A DNA stretch of 64,000 nucleotides from Chloroflexota bacterium (GTDB taxonomy: Bacteria; Chloroflexota; Anaerolineae; Promineifilales; Promineifilaceae). Positions 26,729 to 35,962 of the stretch are shown here, piece by piece. The DNA lies in assembly GCA_017993775.1 (NCBI GenBank), contig JAGOMA010000006.1, positions 1 to 64,000 of the forward strand, given 5' to 3'. Position 1 is the first letter of the stretch; every line of letters begins with the position of its first letter. A model generated the notes under the pieces. The model was not told where the DNA came from and did not search any database. It saw only the letters and a program-made list of their open reading frames with translations. The translations under genes and the position numbers were made by a program.

Positions 26729-27745
26729 ATGGCTGAGTTTTCGGCAGAATGGCGGCTATGGCTGCTGGCCCGATTGGCGGCGGAACGCGCCCATTTGTTT
26801 TTTCAGATGCGTGGTTTGGGCGAGGAAACGCTGACCGGCGTGCCTGTTTCGGGGAAAATGACGGCCAGAGATGTGCTTTTGCATGTCGCCAACTGGGATG
26901 CGGTGAACAGTGAGCGTTTGAGTCTGACGTTAGACGGCCGTCACCGTGAAATCCCACCCGTGGCCAATGTGGACGCGGCCAATGAAGAGCTGTACGGCCG
27001 TTTCCAATCCATCCCGCTGGAGCAAGCTGTGGCCGCCAGCCTCAAAGAACGCAGCGGGTTTTTGGCGGCCCTGGATCGTTTGCCCGATGATTTGCTGCAC
27101 CGCCGCTTTGCGCTGTCCGGCGGGCGGCGCCTTCACCCGCGCACCTGGGCGAGGTGGCGGTTTCAGCATGACGCGGCGCACGCCCAAGATATCCTGGCCT
27201 GGCGGCAAACCCAACCCCGAGAAGCGCTGCGCCAAATCGGGCCAAAATTCTGGCTGCGGGCGCAGCTAAAAGCCACGCGGCGGGAGATATTATCGCTGGT
27301 GGATGTGATTCCGCTGGCCGAGCGCATCCAGCGGCCTGTGTGCGGTGTCTGGACGATGAAGGATTTGCTCGGCCATCTGACCGATTGGGAGAAAGTGGGG
27401 GTTGCAGGGTTGCAGCAGCTGGTCGACGAGCAAACGCCGGAATTCGAGCAAACCATCTCCGATTTCGACCTGTTTAATGCCGCCAACGCGGCGGCTCGCA
27501 TGGACCAATCGTGGGAAGCGGTGTGGGCGGATTTTATGGCAACACGGCAGTCGCTGCTGGCGTTGTTGGATGAGCTGCCGGAACCGGCGTTGGCACGGCC
27601 GTTTCAGGCTCCCTGGGGTTCAACCGTCTCGGCCTACACCTGGCTGCTGGTGTGGATGGGGCACGATCACGAACACGCCATCGACGTGCGACATGCCCTG
27701 GGAGTGTCTGGCTGGCCGAATTATTTGACGCGGCACGGCCGTTAA
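26729..27745 (+). CDS. Tandem DinB/ClbS-like four-helix-bundle protein
   Basis: The 338-residue product contains two DinB-like units. The first (about 10-165) has the metal-ligand helices MTARDVLLHVANWD and FQHDAAHAQDIL. The second (about 180-335) has MKDLLGHLTDWE and GHDHEHAIDVRHAL. DinB-superfamily proteins use three histidines to bind a metal and often act in thiol-dependent detoxification; ClbS members hydrolyse reactive cyclopropanes. Both units keep histidines in the expected helices, so both sites may bind metal. ATG 26729 is preceded by GGAGG four bases away; ATG 26708 in the same frame has a weaker site. No substrate can be inferred from the neighbours. Confidence 0.78.
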   Translation: MAEFSAEWRLWLLARLAAERAHLFFQMRGLGEETLTGVPVSGKMTARDVLLHVANWDAVNSERLSLTLDGRHREIPPVANVDAANEELYGRFQSIPLEQAVAASLKERSGFLAALDRLPDDLLHRRFALSGGRRLHPRTWARWRFQHDAAHAQDILAWRQTQPREALRQIGPKFWLRAQLKATRREILSLVDVIPLAERIQRPVCGVWTMKDLLGHLTDWEKVGVAGLQQLVDEQTPEFEQTISDFDLFNAANAAARMDQSWEAVWADFMATRQSLLALLDELPEPALARPFQAPWGSTVSAYTWLLVWMGHDHEHAIDVRHALGVSGWPNYLTRHGR

Positions 27746-27863
27746 CGGCCGTGGCAGAATTAAAAAATTATGGAATACGGGGAATGCGTTTGGCGTGAAT
27801 ATCTCCATGTCACGCATCACGTCTCTAATTGACGTTTCCCGGGGGAATATAGACCCCTACACA

Positions 27864-27886
27864 CGCGGCAAGAAACCCTTGCCGCG
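27864..27886. repeat. CGCGGCAA hairpin before the SEC-C gene
   Basis: Arms CGCGGCAA (27864-27871) and TTGCCGCG (27879-27886) enclose GAAACCC. It lies 11 bases before the start codon and just upstream of GAGGA, so folding in the mRNA could affect initiation. It resembles a small dispersed palindrome rather than a terminator. Confidence 0.55.
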
Positions 27887-27897
27887 ACGAGGACCTG

Positions 27898-28884
27898 ATG
27901 GATTACGCGAATAAAACGGATGAAGAACTTCTCCGCCTGCTGGAAACAGTCGGCAGAACGCCGCCTCTGGCGTTGATTCGGACCTGTCTGGGGCGGCAGG
28001 CGGGCCTGACAGACGGCCTTTTGGCGATGTTACAGGCCGGGTTGGCGGCTGCCTGGGATGAAGGTGAGGACGAGGATCCGCGCCGGTATGCGCTGGTTCA
28101 TGCGGGTAAATTGTTGATTGCGTTTCGGGAACCGGCGGCGCTGCCGATTTTTGAACCGTTTTACGCTTCGATAGCTGAAGCGGTACAGGACGAGTTGGAG
28201 TGGTTTGGCAAGGACCTGGCTTATTATGGCGGCACGGCCGTTCCCATGCTTTTGCAGGTGATCAATCTAGACACCAATGGCGAGTATCATTACGGCCGTA
28301 GCCTGGCTACCGAAACATTAACCATCATCGCGGCCCGGCATCCCGACGAAAGAGATGGCATCATCGCGGCCTTTAGCGCGCAACTGCCGCCGCTCAACGC
28401 CGATGGCTCCGTCGATGCGCCGCCGGACTACTTTGACGAGCAGTGGATTAACGTGGTGATAGCCTTAGGCGACCTGAAAGATGAGGCGAGCCGCCCGCAG
28501 ATTGAGGCTCTTTTCTGCCAGCAGTTGGCGGCCAATGATTTTATTTCCCTGGCCGATTATCAGGACCAGATGAAACCGGGCGCGCGGTTGTTGGCCGATG
28601 TGGACGAGCAGTTTGACGTGATCGCGTTTTATCAGCATCTGCATGAACTGCAGAAACACACCGATCACAAGGCCCTGCGCCATGGTTTGCTGCAAGATCA
28701 AGGGTTTTTACCACCAGCGCCGGAGGCTCGCCCGTTTCAGACGCGGGTTGGCGATTGGCTGAGCGCCAAAATAGCGCCTGCGCCTAAGTCGGCCAAAATT
28801 GGCCGCAATGATCTTTGCCCCTGTGGCAGTGGGCTGAAGTATAAAAAATGTCATGGCAAGGCGGGCGCGCCGCCGCTAAAGTGA
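27898..28884 (+). CDS. SEC-C motif protein with DUF1186-like N-terminal region
   Basis: A soluble 328-residue protein. The last 25 residues contain [19 protein letters not shown] followed by H, the zinc-binding SEC-C motif (CxCx8CH) also found at the end of SecA. The helical N-terminal part, with segments like [10 protein letters not shown] and [21 protein letters not shown], resembles the HEAT-like DUF1186 region often joined to SEC-C. Function is unknown; SEC-C generally mediates protein contacts. GAGGA lies four bases before the ATG. Two octamers occur in the gene. Confidence 0.82.
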   Translation: MDYANKTDEELLRLLETVGRTPPLALIRTCLGRQAGLTDGLLAMLQAGLAAAWDEGEDEDPRRYALVHAGKLLIAFREPAALPIFEPFYASIAEAVQDELEWFGKDLAYYGGTAVPMLLQVINLDTNGEYHYGRSLATETLTIIAARHPDERDGIIAAFSAQLPPLNADGSVDAPPDYFDEQWINVVIALGDLKDEASRPQIEALFCQQLAANDFISLADYQDQMKPGARLLADVDEQFDVIAFYQHLHELQKHTDHKALRHGLLQDQGFLPPAPEARPFQTRVGDWLSAKIAPAPKSAKIGRNDLCPCGSGLKYKKCHGKAGAPPLK

Positions 28885-28907
28885 CGTTTTATGGTGGTAT
28901 CCATACA

Positions 28908-29037
28908 GACCCTAAGGGTTCGTGTATCTTTAACTTATGAGTTTACAGATTGGTCCAATCTTTCCAGGTTAAAAACATGCGGCCCTAAGGGTTTGTCCTT
29001 GAGTAGTTAGCCTTTTGAGAACCAACTCCTTAGGGTC
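28908..29037. repeat. Variant repeat with GACCCTAAGGGTT arms
   Basis: A GACCCTAAGGGTT element begins at 28908, and a second unit opens with GGCCCTAAGGGTTTG near 28980 and closes with CCTTAGGGTC at 29027-29037. Between them lies AGATTGGTCCAATCT, a 15-base palindrome. The arms differ from the main family by CCTAAGG for CCCCAAGG. The same combination recurs at 47597-47720. The block fills the gap before the next gene. Confidence 0.8.
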
Positions 29038-29055
29038 TTCCTGGTGGTGAAGGAT

Positions 29056-29904
29056 ATGTTGACAGAGCTGCCTATTCAAATTGGCATGAACGGCCGTTTT
29101 TTCCCTGAAAATTGGCGTCCGGCCCGCGATGAGATTGTGTTTGCCAGTCTGTCTGGTTTTCACTGCCTGCAATTTCCCGGTCCGCTTGAGGGATTGGGGC
29201 TGGAAAGATTGGGCGATTCGCTGGAGACGGTGGCGATGGCGCTGCGGCGGGCGCGGATGACGGCCGTGATGGAAATAGTGGTGCCGCTGTATGGCAACGG
29301 CCGTACGACGACCGGTCACACCCCCATGGACGTGCTGCGCGCCAATTTGCAAGCCATTACCACGCTGCCTTGCCGGCGGGTTCACTGGCACATTGGGCTG
29401 AAAGAGCCGCTGCCGGCGGCTGAGGTGGCGGCTCTGGAAATGTCGCTTTGGCCGCAATTTGCCGAAGCGGTGGCTCTGGCCAAAACGCATGGCTTTCTGT
29501 TTGGTTTTGAGCACAATGCGTTTGACGCGCCGATTTTCCATCACCCGGAAAGCTGCCGCAAGGCGTTAACGGCCGTGCCCAACCTCGGGTTTGTTTGGGA
29601 TTTTAACCATACGCGGCCAGAAGAGTTTGCCGCGTTTGCGGCGTTGGCTTCTCGGTTCAGCCTGCTGCACATTTCCGACACGGTCTGGCCGGATGTGAAC
29701 CATCATTTGCCGCTGGGCCAGGGAAGTCTGGACCTGAAGGCATTTTGTCGGGCGGTTCTTGCCGGTGGGTTTCGTGGTCCGGCGATTCTGGAAATAGGCG
29801 GGCTGCCAAAATCTGGCGGATACGGCCGTGATACCGATGACGCGCTGCATGAATCGCGCCAACATTTGGTAACGGCCGTTGAGGCAGTTATGCAGGAATT
29901 GTGA
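29056..29904 (+). CDS. Sugar phosphate isomerase/epimerase-like TIM-barrel protein
   Basis: A 282-residue protein with the pattern of the xylose-isomerase-like TIM-barrel family (AP endonuclease 2 superfamily). Segments GFHCLQFPG, FGFEHNAFDAP, NLGFVWDFNH, LLHISDTVW and GPAILEIGG correspond to successive barrel strands with metal-binding Glu, Asp and His residues. Members isomerise or epimerise sugars, inositols and related compounds; the substrate is unknown. I chose ATG 29056; GTG 29044 is equally open and has AGGG eight bases upstream contributed by the repeat. The next gene converges 85 bases away. Confidence 0.78.
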   Translation: MLTELPIQIGMNGRFFPENWRPARDEIVFASLSGFHCLQFPGPLEGLGLERLGDSLETVAMALRRARMTAVMEIVVPLYGNGRTTTGHTPMDVLRANLQAITTLPCRRVHWHIGLKEPLPAAEVAALEMSLWPQFAEAVALAKTHGFLFGFEHNAFDAPIFHHPESCRKALTAVPNLGFVWDFNHTRPEEFAAFAALASRFSLLHISDTVWPDVNHHLPLGQGSLDLKAFCRAVLAGGFRGPAILEIGGLPKSGGYGRDTDDALHESRQHLVTAVEAVMQEL

Positions 29905-29989
29905 AGGGGAAATACGAAGTTTTGACCGTCCGAAAACTACTTTCCTAACCGCAATGTTCGCTCTGCGCGATCATCCCCAATCTCCACGC

Positions 29990-30748
29990 TCACGTTCGCA
30001 AATAAGAGGCCCCATTGACGTCTACAATGCAGCCGGTGAGGAATTCTGCGCCATCGGAGGCGAGGAAAACGGCCGTATAAGCAACTTCGTCTGGCGTGGC
30101 CACCCGGTGGAGCGGGCTTTGGGCGCGAATTTCGTCGCCGGCTGGGCTGTCCAGGTGTTCCTGGGCCATGTCGGTGGCTACCCAACCGGGGGCGACTGTG
30201 CCTACGAAGACATGGAAAGGGGCGAGATATTTGGCCAGCGATTGTCCCATGGCGTTTAGGCCGGCTTTGCTGGCTCCGTAAGCCGGGGCGGTGGGTTCGC
30301 CGCGAAAGGCGCCGCGTGAGGAAATGTTGACGATACGGCCGTATCCCTGGCGAATCATGTGTTGGCCGGCGCAGTACATGGCGTTAGCCGGACCAATCAG
30401 GTTGGCGTCCAGAATGTGTCGCCAGCGCGCCTGCCACTCGTCGTAAGAAACCTCGGCCAGGGGGTGTTCTTCGTAGATGCCGGCGTTGTTGACCAGGATG
30501 TCCAGACGGCCGTAATGGGCGACGGCCGTGTCGATCATGGTTTGTACGGCCGTGGCATCTTCCATGGCCGCCTGCGCCAGCAAATGCGGGCCGCCGGGCA
30601 GAGAGGCCAGCGTTTCTTCGGCCGCCGCGCGATTTTGGTGGTAATGGATAATGACCTGCGCGCCCCGTTCGGCGAACTGCTGGCAAATTGCCCGCCCAAT
30701 GCCGCGCGAACCGCCGGTGACTAAAACGACTTTGTTCTTAAAATTCAT
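29990..30748 (-). CDS. SDR-family oxidoreductase
   Basis: A short-chain dehydrogenase of 252 residues. Classical features are all present: TGGSRGIG for NAD(P) binding near the N-terminus, NNAG, ISSRGAFRGE with the catalytic serine, and YGASK with Tyr and Lys. The family includes 3-oxoacyl-ACP reductases (FabG-like) and sugar or alcohol dehydrogenases; nothing here fixes the substrate. ATG 30748 gives MNFKNKVVLVTGG, the usual N-terminus; 32 further codons upstream are open but unrelated and run into a hairpin. The C-terminus ends VDVNGASYLRT, slightly unlike the usual VDGG tail. Confidence 0.87.
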   Translation of the reverse strand: MNFKNKVVLVTGGSRGIGRAICQQFAERGAQVIIHYHQNRAAAEETLASLPGGPHLLAQAAMEDATAVQTMIDTAVAHYGRLDILVNNAGIYEEHPLAEVSYDEWQARWRHILDANLIGPANAMYCAGQHMIRQGYGRIVNISSRGAFRGEPTAPAYGASKAGLNAMGQSLAKYLAPFHVFVGTVAPGWVATDMAQEHLDSPAGDEIRAQSPLHRVATPDEVAYTAVFLASDGAEFLTGCIVDVNGASYLRT

Positions 30749-30811
30749 GGCTGAAAGACCTCGAGAAAAAGTTGAGAACTTGGGTATGGATGAAGAAGGG
30801 TAAGGGACATA

Positions 30812-30855
30812 ATGCGTGATGCGTGATAATTTTTCACGTATCACGCATCACGCAT
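30812..30855. terminator. 17-bp perfect hairpin after the Agl23-like gene
   Basis: Arms ATGCGTGATGCGTGATA (30812-30828) and its exact complement (30839-30855) enclose a 10-base loop. It lies six bases beyond the stop codon of the long glycosyltransferase operon. There is no U-run, so it may be a stabilising 3' end or a dispersed palindrome; GCGTGATGCGT fragments recur near 40450. I call it terminator-like. Confidence 0.5.
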
Positions 30856-30860
30856 CACTT

Positions 30861-33800
30861 TTACGGGGTAGGCGTGGGCAAATCACCAGGCTGTTCGTCG
30901 ACGGCCGTATCGCCGCCACCGGCGCCGCCGGCCTCATTTCCCTGTTCTTGGGTTGTGTCCGGGAGAGGCGCGCCGAAAATAGCCGGGTATTGGACGATGC
31001 GGTTGTTGTGAGCATCGGCAATATAAACATTATCTTGGGCGTCGATGGCGATGCCTACCGGCAGGGCAAACTGGGTTGGCCCGGTTCCAAAGGAGCCGAA
31101 GCGCCCAATGTAATCGCCGAAAGCGTTAAAAATGAGAACGCGATACCCTTCAGGGTCGGTGACGTAGATGCGGCCGGCGCTGTCGGTGGCCAGGTAGGGC
31201 TTGTTGTCGATGGATTGGCTGTACCAGGCGTTGACGCTCCATTGATACGCGGGGGCGAAGTCGGATGTAAATTGTTGGATACGGCCGTTCCACGTATCTG
31301 CCACGTAAACCGATCCTTCTGGCCCATTGGCCAGCCCGACAGGTTCGTTAAACTGCCCGGGCTGGCTGCCAAATTGGCCAATGGACTGAAGGAAGTTGCC
31401 GTCGCGGTCTAATACTTGCAAGCGGTGATTGCCGGTGTCGGTGACGAGCAGCCGGTTGTCATCGAGCAGCAAAATATCACGCGGGCCGTATAACAACCCC
31501 AGACCGGGGTCGTTTTCGTCGATGGGGGAGCCGTTACGGCCGTATACAGCTTCCAGCACGCCATCCAACGTGAATTTTTGAATGCGGTAGTTCCAGGTAT
31601 CGGCTACGTAGACGTAGGATTCATCGACGGCCAGATTCCACGGTTCGTTGAAGTTGCCCGGCTCGACGCCAAACTGGCCCCATGAGGTCTGGAAGGTGCC
31701 GTCTGCATCGAAAACCTGAATGCGATGGTTGCCGCTGTCCGCGACGTAGATACGGCCGTCTGGCCCAATCGTCACATTACGCGGCGTCGAAAACTCGCCT
31801 TGCGCCACGCCGGGCAGCCCGCTTTCGTTCAAAATCAACGAGGGCGCAACTTGCAGATCGTTTTCGGCATAGGGGTCTTGGAGCGAGGTCGCATTGGTTG
31901 CGCCCACGCCATAATCCCACATATTCGCCAACACATCTTTGCGGGTATACACCCTCAGTTCGTGGCGCAGCGGCCATTCCCGGCTGGTGTAGGTTCCGCC
32001 AAATGTTTGCCCATACTTTTCATAGTCGCGGTAGAAGAAGATGTCCCACAAAGCCTGCCGTACGTTGGCATTGCCCAAGCCGCGCCGTTCTAGATCGTTG
32101 GGATTGCCAAAAATGGCGTCCCAGGAAAGTTTGCGATATTCCTCCATGGGCCACCAGAGGAAAGTATAGGTGTGTTGTTCGTAGTTGGTGCCCAGGTATG
32201 GTTCGACTTTGCCCCAATTTTGGCTGCCGGCGAGGATGATGGGCGATTCGTTCAATGTGTTGCCGGGGTTTTCGCCGTAATAAACGCGGTTGGGATAATC
32301 GCGCAAGTACCAGGTAAACGGCCAGGAAACATCGTTGTCGTAAGCTACCTTGATGCTTTTGTCGCCATACAGACGCATAGACAATTCTTCCAGCTGCGAC
32401 ATGACAATTTGTTTGGTGGCCGGCGCGCCGTGAGCGTAGACCATAAATTCGGTGGTGAAGTCGGCGTTGATGAAACTGGACATGTAGGTGGCGCGAATGG
32501 TTAACAGGCTGAGCAAGGCGAAAATTGCCAGAATGACGACCAGGCTGCGGATGGATTTTTCGGCGGCGGCGGCATATCGTCGCCAGGTGAAAAAGACGAC
32601 CAGCGCCACAACCAACAGGCCCAGAAACAGCCCCAGGTTTTTCAGAGCGTTGATTTGTTGGTCGCCGAACTGGACTTTGCCCAGCCAAAGCTGGCTAAAG
32701 AGACCAAAGCCGGTGACAAATAACAGCAACGTGAGACCAAATAGAAGGATGATTGGGCGCGAGAACAAGGTTTTTATGTCTATCTGGCGCAGTTTTTCGT
32801 TGAAATACCAGCCGGTTAACAAACCCATGGGGATGACAAAGTGTGTACTGAGCCAGGGCATTTTTTCGCCGGCGTAAGAGTAGGCAGCCCAGGTAAGCAG
32901 CAGCCACCAGGTGACGAAGGGTACAAATTCCAGTATCTGGTTGACGGAAAACAGAGATAGCAGGCTGCCTTCCGGCGTCCATTGGCGGGCCAGCCGCTGG
33001 CGATAGACAAATAACCAAAATAGGATGCCTGCGCCGAAGATGATGAGGGCCAGGATGATGCCCAGGAGGTTGTTACGGCCGTCTTGCGCTGGCGCCATCA
33101 ACCCACCGGCTGTGAGTGAGCGGGTGTATAACCAGTTGGAAAGGCTGTAAGCGAGAAAGGCAGCCAGGAGAAGCGTTACCCAATAGGCGAGAATCTGATG
33201 CAGGCGCTGTTTTTTGTGCCACAACCAGATAGCCGCCGTCGAGAAGATGACGGGCAAAAATTCGTAGAGTGGCATAACGACGAAGTAGTAAAAAGTAGGT
33301 TGGCTGCCGCGCTGCACGCCTTGTTGTTCCAGCCAATAACCCAGGGAGCCGACCAATCCGCTGGCTAAACCGCTGGGATTGGTAAAGACGGAGGTGTAGA
33401 GGACGGTGAAGATGGTGTAGAAGATGACGGCCGTTTTCACCCATCGTTTTTTGTCCCACCACAGGCCCACCAGTACAGAAACGATGAGAGTGGGGATAAG
33501 GAAAAATCCGGAGCGTACCAGTCCGGATTGCATTAAAGAACTCCAGCAAGTGGCGTTGCCCATGCGAGCCGCTAACAAAGCGAGCGCGTTCATGCTTTCC
33601 TGGCCTTCCAGGATGCATTTGTTTAAGGTGTAGTCGGTGGGGTTCCAACCGGCGATTTTGGTGAACAGTGGCGAGGCCATCGGCAGGATGAGTGTTGTAA
33701 AGAGTACGATGATGTCAAATTCGGGGTATTGGTCCAGGTGTGGGCGGAAGGCATTGGCGCCTGAAAACAGCGCCACGCCCAGCAGCATGATGCCGGCAAT

Positions 33801-34697
33801 CTGGCTCCAGCGCCAGATGGCATCGTTGGGGGTTTGGGGAACGGCCGTATCGCTTAAATCCGGGTTGGGGTTGGCGGCAAATCCTTCCTGAGTGGCTGTG
33901 GCCGTGGCCGCTGCCTGAGGCGTTTCGCTAACCAGCCGCTTGCCAATCATGCCGCCGCCAACCAACAACACCGCCAGCATCATGATCAGGATGGGTGTGC
34001 GCAGGCGGCCCAGATTTTCACGGAACCAGTCGGCGGTGATGGCCTGCACGGCCAACCGCACCACCAGGAAGCTGCCAAAGATAGCCACGTAAATAAAGGC
34101 CACTTCCTTGGTGGAAAACATCAGCGCCAGGCCGCCGGCAAACCACCATAAATACTTTTCTTTGCGTTCGCCAAAATAGTGCCAAATGGCGATAAAGACG
34201 ATCATCGACCAGACGATGACGTAAATGTCGTGGCGGATATAGCGCGAGTAATAGGTGATATAGGGCGAAATCAAAAAGATGAAGCTGGTGAACAGCGCCC
34301 CCACTTTGCCCAATTGGCTGCGGAGAAAATAGGGCATGAGCACCAAAATCACCCCCAGGATAGCCACGGGCAGACGGGCCGTGAAATCATTGGCTCCCAG
34401 CAGCCAATAGGTGAGGGCGGTGACGTGGAACAGGAACGGGCCGTGCATCAGCGGCGTGTGTTGGTAGCCATCGCCATTGTAATATTGGTAGGAAAATTGG
34501 GTATGCAGGCTTTCGTCGTGGCTCATGACGCGGCTGCCCAGGGCAACAAACCGGCTGATGATCGCCAAAATGGCGAAGGTGATGTAAATGGTTTTTTCCC
34601 AGTCCAGACGCGTGGCTGCCAGCAACGGCCGTGAGAGCATCTCGTTGATGGTAGTGGTGAATTTGCTGGGGGTTGATAATTCGCTCATAACTGTCAT
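30861..34697 (-). CDS. Agl23-like (TIGR03663-type) GT-C protein with NHL repeats
   Basis: A 1278-residue protein. The N-terminal half is a GT-C membrane domain with SHDESLHTQFSYQ (Asp61-Glu62), QHTPLMHGPFLFHVTAL, SRYIRHDIYV and FSTKEVAFIYV, the signature I associate with the Chloroflexi-archaeal family TIGR03663, also called flippase activity-associated protein Agl23. A soluble part follows from about residue 770. Residues about 971-1250 form about five NHL repeats (GRIYVADSGNHRIQVFD and similar), expected to make a beta-propeller outside the cell. The product ends in an acidic, Gly-rich tail. Two starts are possible, ATG 34697 and ATG 34688; the first lies close to AGGA. It is the last gene of a run that includes the sigma and anti-sigma genes. 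Confidence 0.85.
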   Translation of the reverse strand: MTVMSELSTPSKFTTTINEMLSRPLLAATRLDWEKTIYITFAILAIISRFVALGSRVMSHDESLHTQFSYQYYNGDGYQHTPLMHGPFLFHVTALTYWLLGANDFTARLPVAILGVILVLMPYFLRSQLGKVGALFTSFIFLISPYITYYSRYIRHDIYVIVWSMIVFIAIWHYFGERKEKYLWWFAGGLALMFSTKEVAFIYVAIFGSFLVVRLAVQAITADWFRENLGRLRTPILIMMLAVLLVGGGMIGKRLVSETPQAAATATATQEGFAANPNPDLSDTAVPQTPNDAIWRWSQIAGIMLLGVALFSGANAFRPHLDQYPEFDIIVLFTTLILPMASPLFTKIAGWNPTDYTLNKCILEGQESMNALALLAARMGNATCWSSLMQSGLVRSGFFLIPTLIVSVLVGLWWDKKRWVKTAVIFYTIFTVLYTSVFTNPSGLASGLVGSLGYWLEQQGVQRGSQPTFYYFVVMPLYEFLPVIFSTAAIWLWHKKQRLHQILAYWVTLLLAAFLAYSLSNWLYTRSLTAGGLMAPAQDGRNNLLGIILALIIFGAGILFWLFVYRQRLARQWTPEGSLLSLFSVNQILEFVPFVTWWLLLTWAAYSYAGEKMPWLSTHFVIPMGLLTGWYFNEKLRQIDIKTLFSRPIILLFGLTLLLFVTGFGLFSQLWLGKVQFGDQQINALKNLGLFLGLLVVALVVFFTWRRYAAAAEKSIRSLVVILAIFALLSLLTIRATYMSSFINADFTTEFMVYAHGAPATKQIVMSQLEELSMRLYGDKSIKVAYDNDVSWPFTWYLRDYPNRVYYGENPGNTLNESPIILAGSQNWGKVEPYLGTNYEQHTYTFLWWPMEEYRKLSWDAIFGNPNDLERRGLGNANVRQALWDIFFYRDYEKYGQTFGGTYTSREWPLRHELRVYTRKDVLANMWDYGVGATNATSLQDPYAENDLQVAPSLILNESGLPGVAQGEFSTPRNVTIGPDGRIYVADSGNHRIQVFDADGTFQTSWGQFGVEPGNFNEPWNLAVDESYVYVADTWNYRIQKFTLDGVLEAVYGRNGSPIDENDPGLGLLYGPRDILLLDDNRLLVTDTGNHRLQVLDRDGNFLQSIGQFGSQPGQFNEPVGLANGPEGSVYVADTWNGRIQQFTSDFAPAYQWSVNAWYSQSIDNKPYLATDSAGRIYVTDPEGYRVLIFNAFGDYIGRFGSFGTGPTQFALPVGIAIDAQDNVYIADAHNNRIVQYPAIFGAPLPDTTQEQGNEAGGAGGGDTAVDEQPGDLPTPTP

Positions 34698-34712
34698 TAT
34701 TCCTGAGTGGGT

Positions 34713-35282
34713 TTAGTTGGTTGAAATGGGTGGTCGGGCAAGGGCCAAAGGCGTTGGCATTGGGGCGGGCGTGGGATTGGCCTGGCTTTGGAAGACCGGC
34801 TGGCCGGATGGCGCAGTGGTGGCCGACACGGCCGTTTCCAGCACCCGTGTACTTGTGACCATTTCGGCTAATGTGGCCGTGGCCGTGCTGGTGATGGTGG
34901 CGGTGCTGACGACGGCCGTAGGCTGCGGCGGCTGCCAGGCGCGCCGCGTTTGCCCGTAACGCAGGCCAAACGTGCCAACCAGCAACAACAGCAGCAGTCC
35001 AACCAGCGCCAACTGTCGCTGCGGCGGCTGCCAGTGGATGGCTTTGGCAGGGCGGTGGGTGGGAATGGCGGGCAGGAGTTGGGGCAAACGGCCGTAACCC
35101 GGCTCCGTGGCGGCTTGCACCGTGCGGCGCACCAGATCGCCAAGCTGCCGTTCGGATTTTAACGCCTGACGGCAGTCAGTACATTCGGCCGCATGCAGCT
35201 CTACCCGCCGCCGTTCGCTTCCGGGCAATAAATCCAACACATAATCGGAAATTAAGGGTAAAACGTGTTCTTGGTTCATCAT
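34713..35282 (-). CDS. Zinc-finger anti-sigma factor
   Basis: A 189-residue protein with the anti-sigma zinc motif HAAECTDC (H-x3-C-x2-C) near residues 30-37, one transmembrane helix at about 93-110 (LALVGLLLLLLVGTFGLRYG) and an extracytoplasmic Pro/Thr/Ala-rich tail. This is the standard layout of a membrane-held anti-sigma factor that binds its ECF sigma factor in the cytoplasm and releases it on an outside signal. It lies 65 bases downstream of the sigma gene and directly before the Agl23-like gene. The start is one of two adjacent ATGs (35282 or 35279). Confidence 0.88.
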   Translation of the reverse strand: MMNQEHVLPLISDYVLDLLPGSERRRVELHAAECTDCRQALKSERQLGDLVRRTVQAATEPGYGRLPQLLPAIPTHRPAKAIHWQPPQRQLALVGLLLLLLVGTFGLRYGQTRRAWQPPQPTAVVSTATITSTATATLAEMVTSTRVLETAVSATTAPSGQPVFQSQANPTPAPMPTPLALARPPISTN

Positions 35283-35347
35283 CTATCTATACACGTTCAC
35301 GTGTGAAAAGCCTCATGGTAGGGTCCGTGATGTACGCTGCGGACGAA

Positions 35348-35962
35348 TTACGGCTGCTCCGCCAGCAGGTCGCGTAAGGCTGCGTGGGCCAACCTCATAC
35401 GCGATTCGGCTGTTTTGGTGGGGATGCCCAACACGGCCCCGATTTCCGGATAAGAAAGGTTTTCGTAGTAGCGCAGAACGGCCGTTTCCCGCAGTTTGGG
35501 CGATAATTTTGTCAGCGCCTCCCAGACCATTTGTTGATCGGCCTTCAGGCTGGCAGATTCAGGTGGGCCAGGCGTTTGCTCATCGGCCACTTCGTCTTGC
35601 GGCAGCACCTGATTCAGGGAAAAAGTGGGCAGCCACTTGCGCCGCCGCTTATTGCGGCAGCGGCTGATGGCAATGCGATACAGCCACGTCTTAAACGACG
35701 CCTTATGCGGATCATAATCTGCCAGTTTGCGAAAAGCGTATTCAAAACTATCTTGCAGGACTTCTTCGGCGTCTTCTTTGTGCTGCAACAGGCTAAACGT
35801 GAGCCGGTAAATCATATCGGCGTGGGCGTTGTAGAGGGCCACGTAGGCCAGTTCTTCCCCGGCCAGGCAGCGAGCAATGAATGCCTGAATGTGTGGGTCG
35901 GCATAATTGGGCGTTGTTTCGCCGGGCTGCCAGGGTAGGGCCTTAGGGTCCGATGCGTTCAT
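35348..35962 (-). CDS. ECF-type RNA polymerase sigma factor
   Basis: A 204-residue sigma-70-family protein of the ECF class. Region 2 is seen in NAHADMIYRLTFSLLQHKEDAEEVLQD and FKTWLYRIAISRCRNKRR, and region 4 in LPPKLRETAVLRYYENLSYPEIG-like sequence followed by GIPTKTAESRMRLAHAAL, which has the helix-turn-helix. The ATG overlaps the TGA stop of the upstream glycosyltransferase gene in an ATGA (35959-35962), so translation is probably coupled. An open frame extends 25 codons further upstream, but that would sit inside the previous gene. The anti-sigma gene follows. Target promoters cannot be identified from one window. Confidence 0.9.
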   Translation of the reverse strand: MNASDPKALPWQPGETTPNYADPHIQAFIARCLAGEELAYVALYNAHADMIYRLTFSLLQHKEDAEEVLQDSFEYAFRKLADYDPHKASFKTWLYRIAISRCRNKRRRKWLPTFSLNQVLPQDEVADEQTPGPPESASLKADQQMVWEALTKLSPKLRETAVLRYYENLSYPEIGAVLGIPTKTAESRMRLAHAALRDLLAEQP

